From Lactobacillus kitasatonis DSM 16761 = JCM 1039 (GTDB lineage Bacteria; Bacillota; Bacilli; Lactobacillales; Lactobacillaceae), in contig NZ_BALU01000008.1 in NCBI RefSeq assembly GCF_000615285.1, forward strand, positions 36,151-100,150: 64,000 nucleotides of DNA. The letters are read 5' to 3'. The notes beneath the pieces were generated by a model. The model was not told the DNA's origin. It saw only the letters and a program-made list of their open reading frames with translations, and made no database searches. The translations under genes and the position numbers were made by a program. How positions within the stretch are numbered: position 1 is the first letter of the stretch; every line of letters starts with the position of its first letter. Positions 27,459 to 37,799 of this stretch are shown one piece after another.

Positions 27459-28706
27459 ATGAGTTATTCTGAACAACTGCTTGATTCAATTCAAGATCAT
27501 GATTTTTCACAAAGCAAACATCTTTTAAAAGAAGCACTAAATAATGATGATCCTGAGATCTTGGCGTCATTAGCTGAAAACCTGACTGGCTCAGGTTTTA
27601 CTGATTTAGCTAAAGAGGTATATCGTGCTTTAATCGCTAAATTCCCTAAGGAAGATTTATTTAAAGTTTATCTAGCTGAAATATTGCTTAATGATGGTGA
27701 TGAAGACGATGGCTTGTCGCTGCTTTACAGCGTCTCTAAGGACTCTTCTGCTTATCTGGATAGTCTGCTCGTTCAAGCAGATTATTATCAAACAAGTGGC
27801 TTAATTGAGACAGCAAAGGATAAATTATTACAAGCACTGAAGATTGCACCGGAAGAAGATGCAGTTAAGTTTGGTTTAGCCGAATTAGACTATTTAAGTG
27901 GCGATTATGAACAAGCCTTAGCTTTATATAAAGATTTAGTACAACGTCAAGAGACTTTTGGCGAAGTTAACTTAAATCAACGCTTATTTGCTACAAATGC
28001 TAAGATGGGTAACTATGAACAAGCTGCTGATATTATTAGAAAACGTAGCGATAGTATTTTCGATATTGACAGTAAATATGAAGCTGGGTTAGTTATGCTT
28101 TCTGTTGGCGATGATGATAAAGCTATTAAGTTCTTGGATGAAGTTATTGAACAGAGCCCAGATTACGTTAATGCTTACCCATTATTAGCACAGGCCTATG
28201 AACATAAGCATGACAATGAGCAAGTTTTACGTACTGCTCAAGCCGGTTTGGCTTACAACGAGTTAGATGAAACTCTGTATTCATTAGGTGCTAGGGCTGC
28301 GGCTAACTTGAACGAAATGGATACAGCCAAAGATTTACTTGAAAAAGGTCTTAAGGTTGCGCCAGACAACAGTGATTTGCGTATGCAATTATCTAACCTG
28401 TATCTCCATATGCATCAAGATAATGACAATATTGCTTTGTTCAAAAATATGGATAATGAAATTATTGAACCACAAGCTCACTGGAATCTGGCTTTGTCTT
28501 ATGAACGACTAGATAATAGTAAAAAAGCACAGAGCGAATTCTTACTTGCTTATCCAGAATTTAAGGAAAATCCAGACTTTTTGCGTCAAATGATTATGTT
28601 CTTCAATGCTCAAAACAACAGTGATATTACTAAGCAGTTACTAGAGCGTTATCTTAAGCTTGTCCCTGAAGATGATGAAATGCAGGATTTGTATGATAAC
28701 TTGTAA
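27459..28706 (+). CDS. Tetratricopeptide repeat protein (YpiA-like)
   Basis: The 415-residue soluble protein is built of degenerate TPR units (for example around residues 115-150 SGLIETAKDKLLQALKIAPEE, 195-230 and 280-310 MDTAKDLLEKGLKVAPDNSDLR). No enzymatic domain is visible, so a scaffold or assembly role is likely. GGAGG 9 bases upstream marks the ATG, and TACAAT just after the hup terminator could be its -10. A TPR gene at this position, after der and hup, corresponds to the YpiA-type gene of Bacilli. Function is not established from sequence. Confidence 0.82.
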   Translation: MSYSEQLLDSIQDHDFSQSKHLLKEALNNDDPEILASLAENLTGSGFTDLAKEVYRALIAKFPKEDLFKVYLAEILLNDGDEDDGLSLLYSVSKDSSAYLDSLLVQADYYQTSGLIETAKDKLLQALKIAPEEDAVKFGLAELDYLSGDYEQALALYKDLVQRQETFGEVNLNQRLFATNAKMGNYEQAADIIRKRSDSIFDIDSKYEAGLVMLSVGDDDKAIKFLDEVIEQSPDYVNAYPLLAQAYEHKHDNEQVLRTAQAGLAYNELDETLYSLGARAAANLNEMDTAKDLLEKGLKVAPDNSDLRMQLSNLYLHMHQDNDNIALFKNMDNEIIEPQAHWNLALSYERLDNSKKAQSEFLLAYPEFKENPDFLRQMIMFFNAQNNSDITKQLLERYLKLVPEDDEMQDLYDNL

Positions 28707-28815
28707 AATAAGTCATCATACGTTTCACGTACAGGGGGTATTCATATTCGCTAATGTGGCTTAAAGAATATTATTTATAATTTAATATGAATAGTATTCT
28801 AAGGAGTGATCATGA

Positions 28816-29371
28816 ATGGCAAATTGGCTAGTAACAGGAGCATCTTCAGGAATTGGTTATGGTATTGCTTTAGCTGCTTGCAGTAACTTCGCGTTTTTTA
28901 TCCAAATTAATTAAGCTGACTAATCAATTTCAAAAGCAATGCTTTCCAGTTGAATTAGAATTGAGTGATATGAATTCAATTGATAAGTCACTAACAAAGT
29001 TAAAAGACTTTGAACCAATTGATGTCTTAGTGAATAATGCAGGTCATGGTTATCGTGCCGCAATTGAAGAAGGTGAAGATACCCGTATTCAACAGCTTTA
29101 TGCTACCAATTTATTTGGTCCCATTAAATTGATCCAGAAACTTTTACCACATATGCCTGAAGAACGTAGTGGAGCAATTATTAATATTTCTTCAACTGCT
29201 TGGAAGACTCATAAAGAAAATGTGGAAAATGATCATCAAGAACCTGGTGATCCTATTAAAGCTGGCCAAGTAATTGTTGATGTAATTGGCAAGGATAATT
29301 CACCTAAGACTTTGCTTTTAGGTAGTGATACGGTTAAATTTGTTGATGGATCAATTAACTCAAAAGCTTAA
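28816..29371 (+). pseudogene. Short-chain dehydrogenase remnant with two internal deletions
   Basis: The start MANWLVTGASSGIGYGIALAA is a clear SDR cofactor motif. After about residue 21 the frame breaks: the next expected strand (AVTSR...LSKLIKLTNQF) is in another frame and several codons before it are missing. The second frame continues normally (DVLVNNAGHGYRAAIEEGE, IINISST), then jumps from the catalytic-Ser strand directly to an alpha-helical tail (WKTHKENVENDHQEPGDP). The region with the YxxxK catalytic motif, about 90-100 residues, is gone. The product is dead. AAGGAG about 10 bases upstream still marks the old start. Stop at 29371. Confidence 0.88.
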
Positions 29372-29480
29372 AGAGATAAAAGACTGGCAAGACATCAGTA
29401 AAGAAACAGACTTTTAATTGTAATAAAAAGGGAATAAATAATTATCATTTACTCTCTTATATGTTTTATCAATAAATACT

Positions 29481-30367
29481 TTATTTACGAATAAAGAAGT
29501 GATGACGTTTTTGTTTGTAAGTAAATCCTTCACCCAAAGCCTCGTGTACTTCAAGAATTGAAACAAAGGCATTAGGATCTTCCTGCCTAATTAATTGTTT
29601 AATGGCAGGAATTTCACGGGGTGAAACTACAACATAGATTACCTTTTTTTCATCTTGTTGGTAGCCACCTAAAGCTTGGAAATAAGTGAAACCACGATCT
29701 AGCTTCAAATCGATCATTTCACCAATCTGTTTATATTTATCTGAAATAATTAAAAGCCCACGTGCACTGTAAGCACCTTGTTGAACGGTGTCCATTACTC
29801 TGGACAGGATAAATGAGGCAAGCAGCGTGTACATCATGTGTTTGATATCCAAATATGATAGTGATGCAAACAAAACTACAGCATCACAGAATAGCAACAT
29901 CTTACCAGAGGATATGCCAAATTTAATCTGACAAATTCTGGCTATAATATCAGTACCACCAGAGGTACCGTTATATCTAAAAACTAGCCCCAATCCTATT
30001 CCCGAAAGTACACCAGCAGAAATTGCTGAAAGGAAGAGGTCGTGTTCTAAATCCAATTGTTTTATAATAGGAATTGAGCGCCAAAACCAAAGGAAAAAGG
30101 AAAGAGACACCGTTCCCCAGATGGTATACGCTAAAAGGCGTTTACCCATGAAGCGGTAGCCCAATAAAATAAGTGGAATGTTAAATACAAGGGTAGACAA
30201 ACCCATGTTGATGCCCCAGAAGTGGCGCAAAATCAGCGATATACCACTTAAACCTCCGTCTGCTAGTTTGTTGGGTACGGAAATCATATCTAGCTTATGC
30301 CATAGATGGCGCATCCAAGTGCAATCATCAAAAGATCAATGAGCGTTGCTTTGTTGATTCTTTTCAT
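29481..30367 (-). pseudogene. yitT-family membrane protein gene with a frameshift near the 5' end
   Basis: From 30291 to 29481 the reading frame encodes the body of a YitT/DUF161 membrane protein (VPNKLADGGLSGISLILRHF, about five hydrophobic segments, then a C-terminal DUF2179 domain from about 175). The expected first helix lies upstream in another frame: ATG at 30367, preceded by AGGAGG 10 bases away, reads MKRINKATLIDLLMIALGCAIYGIS and meets TAG at 30292-30290. One missing T there (AGC-TTA read as AGC-TA) would restore a protein of about 295 residues. The internal ATG at 30314 has no ribosome binding site. Family function is unknown. Confidence 0.85.
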
Positions 30368-30446
30368 CTTGCCTTACCTCCTTTAACTCTTTTCCTTCAT
30401 TCTAACAGACCAAGAATTAAAAAGAATAAGAATTGAGATTTTATTA

Positions 30447-31646
30447 ATGATCAGAATAGATAATTTACCAGAAATATTCGTTAAAGCAATGCCGGTCCTG
30501 CAAACGCTAGAAGATGCAGGATTTGAGGCTTATTTCGTAGGTGGATCAGTAAGAGATGTTTTACTGCATAGGCATGTCCACGATGTTGACATCACTACTA
30601 GTGCTTATCCAGAAGAAGTTAAAGAACTCTTTGATAAATCAATTGATACTGGTATCAAGCACGGAACCGTTACTGTTTTGTATGGTGGCGAAAGTTATGA
30701 AATTACTACTTTCAGAACAGAATCAGGCTATCAAGACTTTAGAAGACCTGATCATGTAACTTTTGTCCAAAATCTTGATGAGGATCTAAAAAGAAGAGAC
30801 TTCACAATTAATGCTCTAGCAATGGATATGCACGGCAATATCGTTGATTTATTTAACGGTATTGAAGATTTAAAGAACCATATAATTCGTGCTGTAGGTA
30901 ATCCTGAAAAGAGATTTCATGAAGATGCTTTGAGAATGATGCGTGCAGTTAGATTCATGAGTCAACTGGAATTTAAACTGGAAGAAAAAACAGAGCAAGC
31001 AATCAAGGACAATCATGAATTACTAAAAAAGATTTCAGTTGAACGTATTCGTGAAGAATTCGTCAAAATGGGCTTGGGTTCATTTTCTAGAGAAGCATTT
31101 CAAATTTTCTTGGATACGCAATTGAGTGAAGATGTACCAGACTTCGCTGGTAAAAAAGACTTATTGCAAGTTTACCCACAACTAAAATTTAGCCCAACAA
31201 TGGAGACAAGTTTATGGGCAGTAATTATCATCTTGCTCAAAGTGCCTAATGAAAAAATTGGCAAGTTTATGCGTGATTGGAAGAATTCTAACGCAATGAC
31301 CGAAAAAGTAGAACAGATTATTAAGATGTTCGATTTAATTGCTGATCATGTGCCAACTGATTATGATCTTTTTGAAGCTGGTGAAGACATAATTATCAAT
31401 ACGATTGATGTTGCTCATATTTTGGGTCAGCCGATTTCCTCAGAGGCTTTGGTAGATCGTTATCTGGCCTTACCAATTAAAAAGCCTAGTGAATTGGCAG
31501 TTGATGGTAGATTTTTAATTAAGCGAGGGATGCGTCCTGGTGCTCAATTAGGTCACACGCTTAATAAGATTAGAGAATTAGTTGTGGCTGGTGAAATCGA
31601 AAACAGCGAAGAAGCCATTGAACAATATTTAGATAATTTAGAATAA
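30447..31646 (+). CDS. cca: CCA-adding tRNA nucleotidyltransferase
   Basis: Cca adds or repairs the 3' CCA of tRNAs. The class II nucleotidyltransferase motif [22 protein letters not shown] (residues 32-53; the two Asp in DVD are catalytic), [12 protein letters not shown] (about 113), and [15 protein letters not shown] (about 155) are clear. 399 residues matches the short Firmicute enzymes. It runs opposite to yitT and ends in a terminator shared with the following minus-strand gene. Its presence fits with RNase Z at 7.4 kb, as many tRNAs here need CCA added. Confidence 0.97.
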   Translation: MIRIDNLPEIFVKAMPVLQTLEDAGFEAYFVGGSVRDVLLHRHVHDVDITTSAYPEEVKELFDKSIDTGIKHGTVTVLYGGESYEITTFRTESGYQDFRRPDHVTFVQNLDEDLKRRDFTINALAMDMHGNIVDLFNGIEDLKNHIIRAVGNPEKRFHEDALRMMRAVRFMSQLEFKLEEKTEQAIKDNHELLKKISVERIREEFVKMGLGSFSREAFQIFLDTQLSEDVPDFAGKKDLLQVYPQLKFSPTMETSLWAVIIILLKVPNEKIGKFMRDWKNSNAMTEKVEQIIKMFDLIADHVPTDYDLFEAGEDIIINTIDVAHILGQPISSEALVDRYLALPIKKPSELAVDGRFLIKRGMRPGAQLGHTLNKIRELVVAGEIENSEEAIEQYLDNLE

Positions 31647-31658
31647 AAAAATAGATAA

Positions 31659-31692
31659 TAAAAATGCAGCAGATTTTCTGCCGCATTTTTTT
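31659..31692. terminator. Terminator between cca and the hemolysin-III-like gene
   Basis: AAAAATGCAGCAG / CTGCCGCATTTTTTT with a 5-base loop, one mismatch. It sits between convergent genes and can serve both. Confidence 0.85.
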
Positions 31693-32371
31693 AAACGTAA
31701 AATAGTACTGAGAAGTACATCAGGATAGAACCCAGCATCACGAATAAGTGCCAAATTGTATGAATAAATGGTACGTTCCGCATGCTAAACAAAATTGCAC
31801 CAACTGTGTAGGCGATACCGCCGCCAACTAATAACCAAAAACCGGTTGGACTTAAGCGATTATACAAGTATGGTCCTGACAAAATGACTAGCCATCCCAT
31901 TGCAACATATAAAATCGTGTCCAAGATAACATGCTTGCCACGGTTAAAGATATAGTAGATAATACCAAAAACGGTTAGTCCCCAGATTAGTCCAAATAAG
32001 GTCCAACCCCAGGCACCGCCAATAGCAACTAGAGAATATGGAGTATAGGACCCAGCGATCAGTAAAAAGATCGAAGAGTGATCAAAAATTTGAAAAACAT
32101 GCTTTGCTCGGGTAAAAATTAAGCTGTGATATAGCGTTGAAAATAGATAAAGCAGAACTAAACATGAACCGTAAATAGTGAAAGTTACGATTCTCATAGG
32201 GCTACCAGTATGAGCCGCCTTAACAATTAAGACGACTAAACCGGCAACAGATAAGCCAAAACCAATACCATGAGTGATGGCACTGAAAATATTATCCAAA
32301 AGATAATATCTGTCAGACCTATGTTCAGGTTCTGCCCAGAGTTTACTAATTTTCATCTTGCAACAATCCAA
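31691..32371 (-). CDS. Hemolysin III family (PAQR-like) membrane protein
   Basis: The 226-residue protein has seven hydrophobic segments and the family motifs: DNIFSAITHGIGFGLSVAG after a cytoplasmic N terminus, YGSCLVLLYLFSTLYHSL (about 83-100, Ser/His), FDHSSIFLLIAGSYTP (about 115) and a C-terminal HTIWHLFVMLGSI with two His. These His/Asp residues bind zinc in PAQR proteins. Despite the name, haemolysis is not established for most members; a lipid-hydrolysing or membrane-homeostasis role is more likely. The start is a TTG at 32371 with AAAGGA upstream; an ATG at 32356 is the alternative. Confidence 0.85.
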   Translation of the reverse strand: MDCCKMKISKLWAEPEHRSDRYYLLDNIFSAITHGIGFGLSVAGLVVLIVKAAHTGSPMRIVTFTIYGSCLVLLYLFSTLYHSLIFTRAKHVFQIFDHSSIFLLIAGSYTPYSLVAIGGAWGWTLFGLIWGLTVFGIIYYIFNRGKHVILDTILYVAMGWLVILSGPYLYNRLSPTGFWLLVGGGIAYTVGAILFSMRNVPFIHTIWHLFVMLGSILMYFSVLFYV

Positions 32372-32473
32372 TCAATCCTTTATTCTTAAGTAAATTTTTT
32401 GATACAATACATTATATATTGCTCACATTTTATCATAAAACGGGTAAATAAATTAGAATTGAAGGCGAATACG

Positions 32474-33325
32474 TTGTCAAAGATCAAGGTTATGACGGAT
32501 TCATCCGTCCAACTAACAAAAGAAGAAATAGAAAAATATGATATTACTGTTGTACCACTAACGATAACAATTGATGGCAAATCGTATGTTGATGGAATCG
32601 ATATTACTAGAAGCGATTTTGTCAAAAAGATGAATGAAGCAGAGAACCTACCTAAGACTAGTCAACCACCAATTGGTCGTTTTGTTGAAACTATTAAGAA
32701 GTTGACAGCAGATGGTAGCCAAGTAATCGGTATTTTCTTAGCTAAAGCATTAAGTGGAACAATTGATGCGGCTCGTCAGGCTGCAGAAATCGCTGAACAA
32801 TCTGACAATGTTACAATCATCGATTCAGAATTGACTGATAGAGCAGAAGGCTTCCAAGTTTTAGCTGCAGCTAAAGATGCTCAAGCTGGTAAATCAATGG
32901 ATGAGATCGTTGCTCACGTTGAAAAAATTAGAGATAACCAAAAATTGGAAATGATGGTTGTCAACTTGCAAAACTTGATCAAAGGTGGTCGTCTTGGTGC
33001 TCTTTCTGGTCGAATTGCTACAATGCTTAATATTCGCATTGCATTGCAAATGCCTAAGGGTGAGTTAAAAGTTGCTAAAAAGGGACGCGGTAAGAAGTTT
33101 AGTCGTGCCTTTGATAAACGAGTTTTGGAAGACATTGCCGAAAACAAAGATCATATCAAAGAAGTCGGTATTTCTTATGTTGATACGCCTGAGCCAATTC
33201 ATGAATTAGCAGACAAAATCAAAGAAATTAATCCTGAGATCAATGTTTTGGTTGCTGAAACCAGTCCAATTATTGCAACTCATGCCGGTAATGGGGCCTA
33301 CGCAATTTTGTATTATTTGGAGTAA
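32474..33325 (+). CDS. DegV family fatty-acid-binding protein
   Basis: DegV (FakB-like) proteins bind a fatty acid and present it to FakA kinase for incorporation of exogenous fatty acids. Residues: N-terminal KIKVMTDSSVQLTKEEIEKYDITVVPLTI, KTSQPPIGRF (about 65), LSGTIDAARQAAE (about 92) and C-terminal ETSPIIATHAGNGAYAI with the His-x-Gly lipid-pocket motif. The TTG start at 32474 is chosen because GAAGGCG lies about 9 bases upstream and the length (283) then fits; the longer frame from 32399 adds non-family residues. FakA is not in the window. Confidence 0.9.
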   Translation: MSKIKVMTDSSVQLTKEEIEKYDITVVPLTITIDGKSYVDGIDITRSDFVKKMNEAENLPKTSQPPIGRFVETIKKLTADGSQVIGIFLAKALSGTIDAARQAAEIAEQSDNVTIIDSELTDRAEGFQVLAAAKDAQAGKSMDEIVAHVEKIRDNQKLEMMVVNLQNLIKGGRLGALSGRIATMLNIRIALQMPKGELKVAKKGRGKKFSRAFDKRVLEDIAENKDHIKEVGISYVDTPEPIHELADKIKEINPEINVLVAETSPIIATHAGNGAYAILYYLE

Positions 33326-33328
33326 TGT

Positions 33329-33559
33329 ATGGCTTATCGAGAAAGTTTTTATCGTTATTTGATGACGCAAAGGGATCCTGATTCAACAGATGAGGTAGCT
33401 CAATTTGCTAATAATGCACAACATGATTTGACTTTTCCAAAGCAAGAACAAAATTATGAGAAATTGTCAGATTATTTAGAACTTAATGCTAGTTATTTAC
33501 CAAGCATGTCAATTTATGATCGTGCATATAGAATGTACGAAGATAAAATGATGTATTAA
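33329..33559 (+). CDS. UPF0346 (YozE-like) protein
   Basis: A 76-residue acidic protein with the YozE SAM-like pattern: [12 protein letters not shown] at the start, [18 protein letters not shown] in the middle and a helical end [14 protein letters not shown]. The family is conserved in Bacilli without known function. It starts 3 bases after degV and shares its transcript. A terminator follows directly. Confidence 0.88.
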   Translation: MAYRESFYRYLMTQRDPDSTDEVAQFANNAQHDLTFPKQEQNYEKLSDYLELNASYLPSMSIYDRAYRMYEDKMMY

Positions 33560-33591
33560 GCCCAAGCCTCAAACCCGCCTGGGCTTTTTTA
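33559..33591 (+). terminator. Terminator of the degV operon
   Basis: AAGCCCA / TGGGCTT arms with a 15-base loop and a T run right after the stop of the UPF0346 gene. Confidence 0.8.
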
Positions 33592-33608
33592 TTGAATGAG
33601 AAACAAAA

Positions 33609-35197
33609 ATGAAGATAATGATTTTTATTGGGATTATTTTGTTAGCCGTGACAGCTTCTACAATGATCCAACAGCATTTTGCCAGAAAAATTTCGGTTAA
33701 CTATATTGCAATGGCAATAGGGGTAGTGCTTGCAATAATTCCGCAAACTAATTCGCTTATTGAAAGTTTTAGTTCAGAAGTTTTTATGGGCTTAATTGTT
33801 GCTCCGCTTTTATTTTTTTGAAGGTCAGCTAACTAGGCTTTATAGCGTTTTAAGAAGTTGGCGTGCGATTTTAGGACTAACAGTCGTAATGATTATTCTA
33901 GCAACGACTGCCGCTGGATTTGGCATATATTTAAGTCTAGGCGTGTCTTTACCGATGTCGTTTATTTTGGCCGCAATTTCAACGCCTACTGATGCTACAG
34001 CGACAGAGTCTGTTACACATGAATTGAAATTGCCTAAAAAATGGATTTTTATTTAAAAGATGAATCGCTATTCAATGATGCGTCAGGCATTATTTTATTG
34101 AACATGGCAGTTGACTGGTATATTCATAAACAACTGCACATTGGGGCTGCAATCGGTAGTTTCTTATATTCTGCTGGTGGCGGTATCATTTTATGAGCCC
34201 TTGTTGCAGCTGCCTTAATCTTTTTACGTCAAAATGGTTTAAGATCTAAGAATCGCTTAGCAAGTGGAGTATTGATGCCAGTTGAGATTTTATTTTTGCT
34301 AACGCCATTTGTTATTTACTTTTTGGCTGAAGAGATACAGGTATCAGGTATTATTGCAGTGGTGGCAGCCGGATTAGTACATAATGTAGAATCTGAACGT
34401 AGTCGTTTAACTATTGCGGCAGTATTTTATAATAGTAAACAAATTTCACAATTGTTAACCGACATTATGAACGGTACGGTATTTATCATATTAGGCATTA
34501 TTATTGTACGTTCTATGCGTGAAGACGTCTTTAATTATCAGACTATTGAAGCAATTACTAGCGGTATAATTTTATATTTGGCTAATTTGATTGTTAGATT
34601 TTTATACTGCCGTTTTTCTCTATCAATTAAAGGCAAGATTAGTACCAAAGATGCTTGGATTTTTAGCTTAGGTGGTATTCATGGTGCTGTAACATTCGCC
34701 TTGGCCTATAATTTAGGCAAAATGAGCATTAATATTGCAGATTCCATTTGATTTTAGTAAGTGAGATTACATTAATTTTGCTTAGTATAATTGTGCCTAC
34801 AATTTTATTTAGATTTATGCTTGAGCCAGATAAGCCTGATTTAGATCAAAGAAAAGAAGTTGATCAGGTACGAATAAAAATGGTTCAATATGCAATGGAC
34901 CAAATGGATAAAATCTATATTCCTAATAAGATTAGAAAGCAGCTGGAATTTGATTTACGTGCTCAAGTGAATCAAACTTCACTCAAAGATTTTATTAAAG
35001 AAATAAAGCATACTGCTAAGCAAAAAGAACTTCCTGATGATGTAAAAGGCTTTAGAGCAGCAGTATATAGACAAGAGCGTAACTATTTAGGAAGAATTTC
35101 GCAACAAGAAAGAGAATATAGACATGGATTTTTAGTCTTATATCGTGAAATCTTGATTGCAGAAGTTATTTTCTTAGGCGATGAAGAAATAGATTAA
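33609..35197 (+). pseudogene. CPA1 Na+/H+ (cation/proton) antiporter remnant with at least four lesions
   Basis: The pieces together read as one NhaP/CPA1 antiporter of about 530 residues: N-terminal helices, LAAISTPTDATATESVTHELKLPKK, LKDESLFNDASGIILLNMAV, the VVAAGLVHNVESERSRL helix, the GGIHGAVTFALAYNL motif and a hydrophilic tail. Lesions: an extra T in the T run 33813-33819, a missing A in the A run 34036-34041, an in-frame TGA at 34194-34196 (probably once TGG), and a missing T near 34746. With both frameshifts and a nonsense codon in one gene, this is a true pseudogene and not only a read error. Confidence 0.9.
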
Positions 35198-35234
35198 TAA
35201 TTATTATTAAAATTTAAGAGAAGAGGAAACAAAT

Positions 35235-36074
35235 ATGGCAACAATTCAATGGTATCCAGGACATATGAATAAGGCTCGTAATCAACTGGAAGATAAAATG
35301 GGTCTAATTGATGTCTTGGTAGAAGTACTGGACGCAAGAATCCCAGAAGCTTCGAGAAATCCAATGATCGAAGAATTAGTTGGTAATAAGCCACACATTA
35401 TTATTTTGAATAAGGCGGATTTAGCTGATCCTGTTTTAACTAAGGAATGGGCTAAAAAATTGAGTGGACCTGACAAATACGTTTTGGCACTTGACTCATT
35501 GCATAATACAAATATGCAAAAATTAATTTCTTTAGTTAAAAAAGCAGCCTCAGAAAAGACTAAGAAATTAGAAGCACGTGGAGCTTCAAATCCTACTATT
35601 AGAATTGCTTTAGCAGGGATTCCTAACTGTGGCAAGTCAACCGTGATTAACCGTCTTGTAGGCCGTAACGTAGCCGAAGTTGGTAATAAACCAGGTGTTA
35701 CTAAAGGCCAAAGATGGTTGAGAACTAGTGCAAATATTCAAGTGTTAGATACACCAGGAATTTTGTGGCCTAAGTTTTCAGATCAAGAAGTTGGCTATAA
35801 GTTAGCTGCTTTTGGTGCGATCAAGGATAGTGTCTTTCATGCCGACGATGTAGCTTTATATGTCTTAAAAAACTTGCGTGAATATTATGCAAAAGACTTA
35901 GTTAAGTTCTCTAAATTAAATGAAGACGATATTGCTAACATGTCTAATCCAGATCTTTTGTTGGCAATGACTGAAAAGTACGGTATGCGTGATGATTACG
36001 ATCGCTTCTCATTGTTTATGCTGCAACGTTTGCGTAAAGGTGCTATTGGAAGGATTACACTCGACAGACCATGA
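35235..36074 (+). CDS. rbgA: Ribosome biogenesis GTPase RbgA (YlqF)
   Basis: RbgA is a circularly permuted GTPase needed for late 50S assembly. The permuted order is visible: G4 NKADL (about 59) comes before G1 [14 protein letters not shown] (about 128) and G3 DTPG (about 174). The N terminus [15 protein letters not shown] is the family signature. 279 residues. AGAGGAAA upstream of the ATG. It overlaps rnhB by 4 bases (ATGA), the conserved rbgA-rnhB pair. Confidence 0.97.
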   Translation: MATIQWYPGHMNKARNQLEDKMGLIDVLVEVLDARIPEASRNPMIEELVGNKPHIIILNKADLADPVLTKEWAKKLSGPDKYVLALDSLHNTNMQKLISLVKKAASEKTKKLEARGASNPTIRIALAGIPNCGKSTVINRLVGRNVAEVGNKPGVTKGQRWLRTSANIQVLDTPGILWPKFSDQEVGYKLAAFGAIKDSVFHADDVALYVLKNLREYYAKDLVKFSKLNEDDIANMSNPDLLLAMTEKYGMRDDYDRFSLFMLQRLRKGAIGRITLDRP

Positions 36075-36829
36075 CAATTAAAGAAATAAAAGAACTGTTA
36101 AAAAAGGACGTCACTGAGGAACAAATTGCGGAGCTGGAAAATGATCCACGTAGTGGCGTACAAAAATTATTGGTTAGTTACCATAAAAGACAAGCTAAGC
36201 TGTTAGAAAAAAAGCAAGCTTTTGAGCAGCGTTTTTCTTATGAAAAAGAATTTTGGGCAAAGAACCAGTTGGTAGCTGGCATCGATGAAGTAGGACGTGG
36301 TCCTTTAGCTGGTCCCGTAGTTACTGCTGCAGTGATCATTGACCACGATTTTGATTTAATAGATGTCAATGATTCCAAAAAGTTAACGCCAGAGAGACGT
36401 TTGGCGCTTTATCCAAAAATCTTAGAAGAAGCTGTCAGTGTAGGTATCGGCGTTAAAAGTCCCCAAGTAATCGACCAAATCAATATTTATGAAGCCGATA
36501 GACAAGCAATGGCTCAAGCAGTAAGAGCACTTGATATAAAGCCTGATGCTTTGCTAGTTGATGCGATGAATGTTCCAGTGGATTTGCCTCAGGTAAAGTT
36601 GATTAAAGGAGATGCAAAATCCAACTCAATTGCAGCAGCTTCGATTGTGGCCAAGGTGTTTAGAGACAAATTGATGGATGATTATGATAAAATTTATCCT
36701 CAATACGGTTTTCCAAACAACGCAGGCTATGGTACTAAAGAACATATTGCAGCTTTGAAAAAATATGGTCCTACTGCTATTCATCGTAAGACTTTTGCTC
36801 CTGTCAGCGATTTTTTTGAGAAAAATTAA
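36071..36829 (+). CDS. rnhB: Ribonuclease HII
   Basis: RNase HII removes ribonucleotides and RNA primers from DNA. The catalytic core shows [20 protein letters not shown] (about 74-93, Asp-Glu), [11 protein letters not shown] (about 102), VDAMNVPV (Asp) and [20 protein letters not shown] (Asp). An N-terminal helical extension of about 70 residues before the core is normal for Lactobacillales. 252 residues. Coupled to rbgA through the ATGA overlap. Confidence 0.96.
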   Translation: MTIKEIKELLKKDVTEEQIAELENDPRSGVQKLLVSYHKRQAKLLEKKQAFEQRFSYEKEFWAKNQLVAGIDEVGRGPLAGPVVTAAVIIDHDFDLIDVNDSKKLTPERRLALYPKILEEAVSVGIGVKSPQVIDQINIYEADRQAMAQAVRALDIKPDALLVDAMNVPVDLPQVKLIKGDAKSNSIAAASIVAKVFRDKLMDDYDKIYPQYGFPNNAGYGTKEHIAALKKYGPTAIHRKTFAPVSDFFEKN

Positions 36830-36881
36830 ATCTTTAAAAAGAAAACGCTGATTTTTTGCGTAATAAACAGTGGAGGCTTTT

Positions 36882-37730
36882 ATGAACAAGACAGAATTTT
36901 TATTGAAACTGAAACTGCAAAAAGGAATTGGTTACGTAAAACTGCTGACGATTGCTAAGCAGATGAATAGTGAGCAAGAAATCAAAGTTGAAGATATTAA
37001 AGAAATGGAATTGTCTGAGCAATTAGTGGAGGCCTGTCAAAGGGCTTTTAGGGATAAAGATCTTGATCGCTTGGTAAAACAAATTTATTGTCAGTGTGAT
37101 GTGATCGGCTTCTTTGATGAAAAATATCCCGAAAAATTGCGTCAGATTTATCGTCCACCCCTTGTACTGTTTGCTCAAGGTGATATTTCACTACTTGAAA
37201 AAGAAATCGTTACGATTGTCGGCTCGCGCTATCCGACCATTTATAGTAAGCAAGTAATGGAAAAATTAGTGCCAAATTTAATTAAACAGAATATGGTCAT
37301 TGCGAGTGGCTTAGCTAAAGGCGTCGATGCATTAGCCCATCACACTACTTTAAGTAATCAAGGTAGAACAATAGCAGTGATTGGCAATGGTTTAAATTAT
37401 TCATATCCTAAACAAAATACTTGGTTGCAGAATCAAATTAAGCAAAGGGGCTTAGTAATTAGTGAATATTTGCCTGATACACCGCCACGTCCATATCGTT
37501 TTCCTGAGCGTAATAGAATCTTAGCCGGTCTAAGCCAAAGCGTGATTGTCACCGAGGCTAAAGAAAAATCAGGGTCACTAATTACGGCAAGTATTGCTTT
37601 ACAGGAAAATCGTGATATTTATGCAGTGCCAGGTGCCATTACTAGCGAGCTTTCTGCTGGTCCCAATCAATTGATTGAAGCAGGAGCAACTCCAATCGTA
37701 AATTTCAAATTTAAAAACGGAAAGATTTGA
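36882..37730 (+). CDS. dprA: DNA processing protein DprA (Smf)
   Basis: DprA binds incoming single-stranded DNA and loads RecA. The Rossmann-like core shows VGSRYPTIYSKQ (about 109), SGLAKGVDALAHHTTL (about 139), IGNGLNYSYPKQN (about 165), FPERNRILAGLS (about 206) and KEKSGSLITASIALQENRDIYAVPGAI. GGAGG 5 bases before 36882 decides for that ATG over the GTG at 36870. 282 residues. It links rnhB and topA, the usual Firmicute order. It does not by itself show natural competence. Confidence 0.95.
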   Translation: MNKTEFLLKLKLQKGIGYVKLLTIAKQMNSEQEIKVEDIKEMELSEQLVEACQRAFRDKDLDRLVKQIYCQCDVIGFFDEKYPEKLRQIYRPPLVLFAQGDISLLEKEIVTIVGSRYPTIYSKQVMEKLVPNLIKQNMVIASGLAKGVDALAHHTTLSNQGRTIAVIGNGLNYSYPKQNTWLQNQIKQRGLVISEYLPDTPPRPYRFPERNRILAGLSQSVIVTEAKEKSGSLITASIALQENRDIYAVPGAITSELSAGPNQLIEAGATPIVNFKFKNGKI

Positions 37731-37755
37731 CAATTCATAAAGTATTAATTAATCT
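37727..37755 (+). promoter_or_regulatory. Promoter of topA
   Basis: A consensus -35 TTGACA (37727-37732) overlapping the dprA stop codon and TAATCT (37750-37755) are spaced by 17 bases, 45 bases before the topA start. Confidence 0.6.
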
Positions 37756-37799
37756 GTGGACTGTAATTATAAAATAATATTTTGATAAGGAGGCATTTA

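Noticed and set aside
31691..32371. Haemolysin or virulence gene
   Set aside because: The family name is historical; motifs indicate a PAQR-like membrane protein, so no toxin claim is made.
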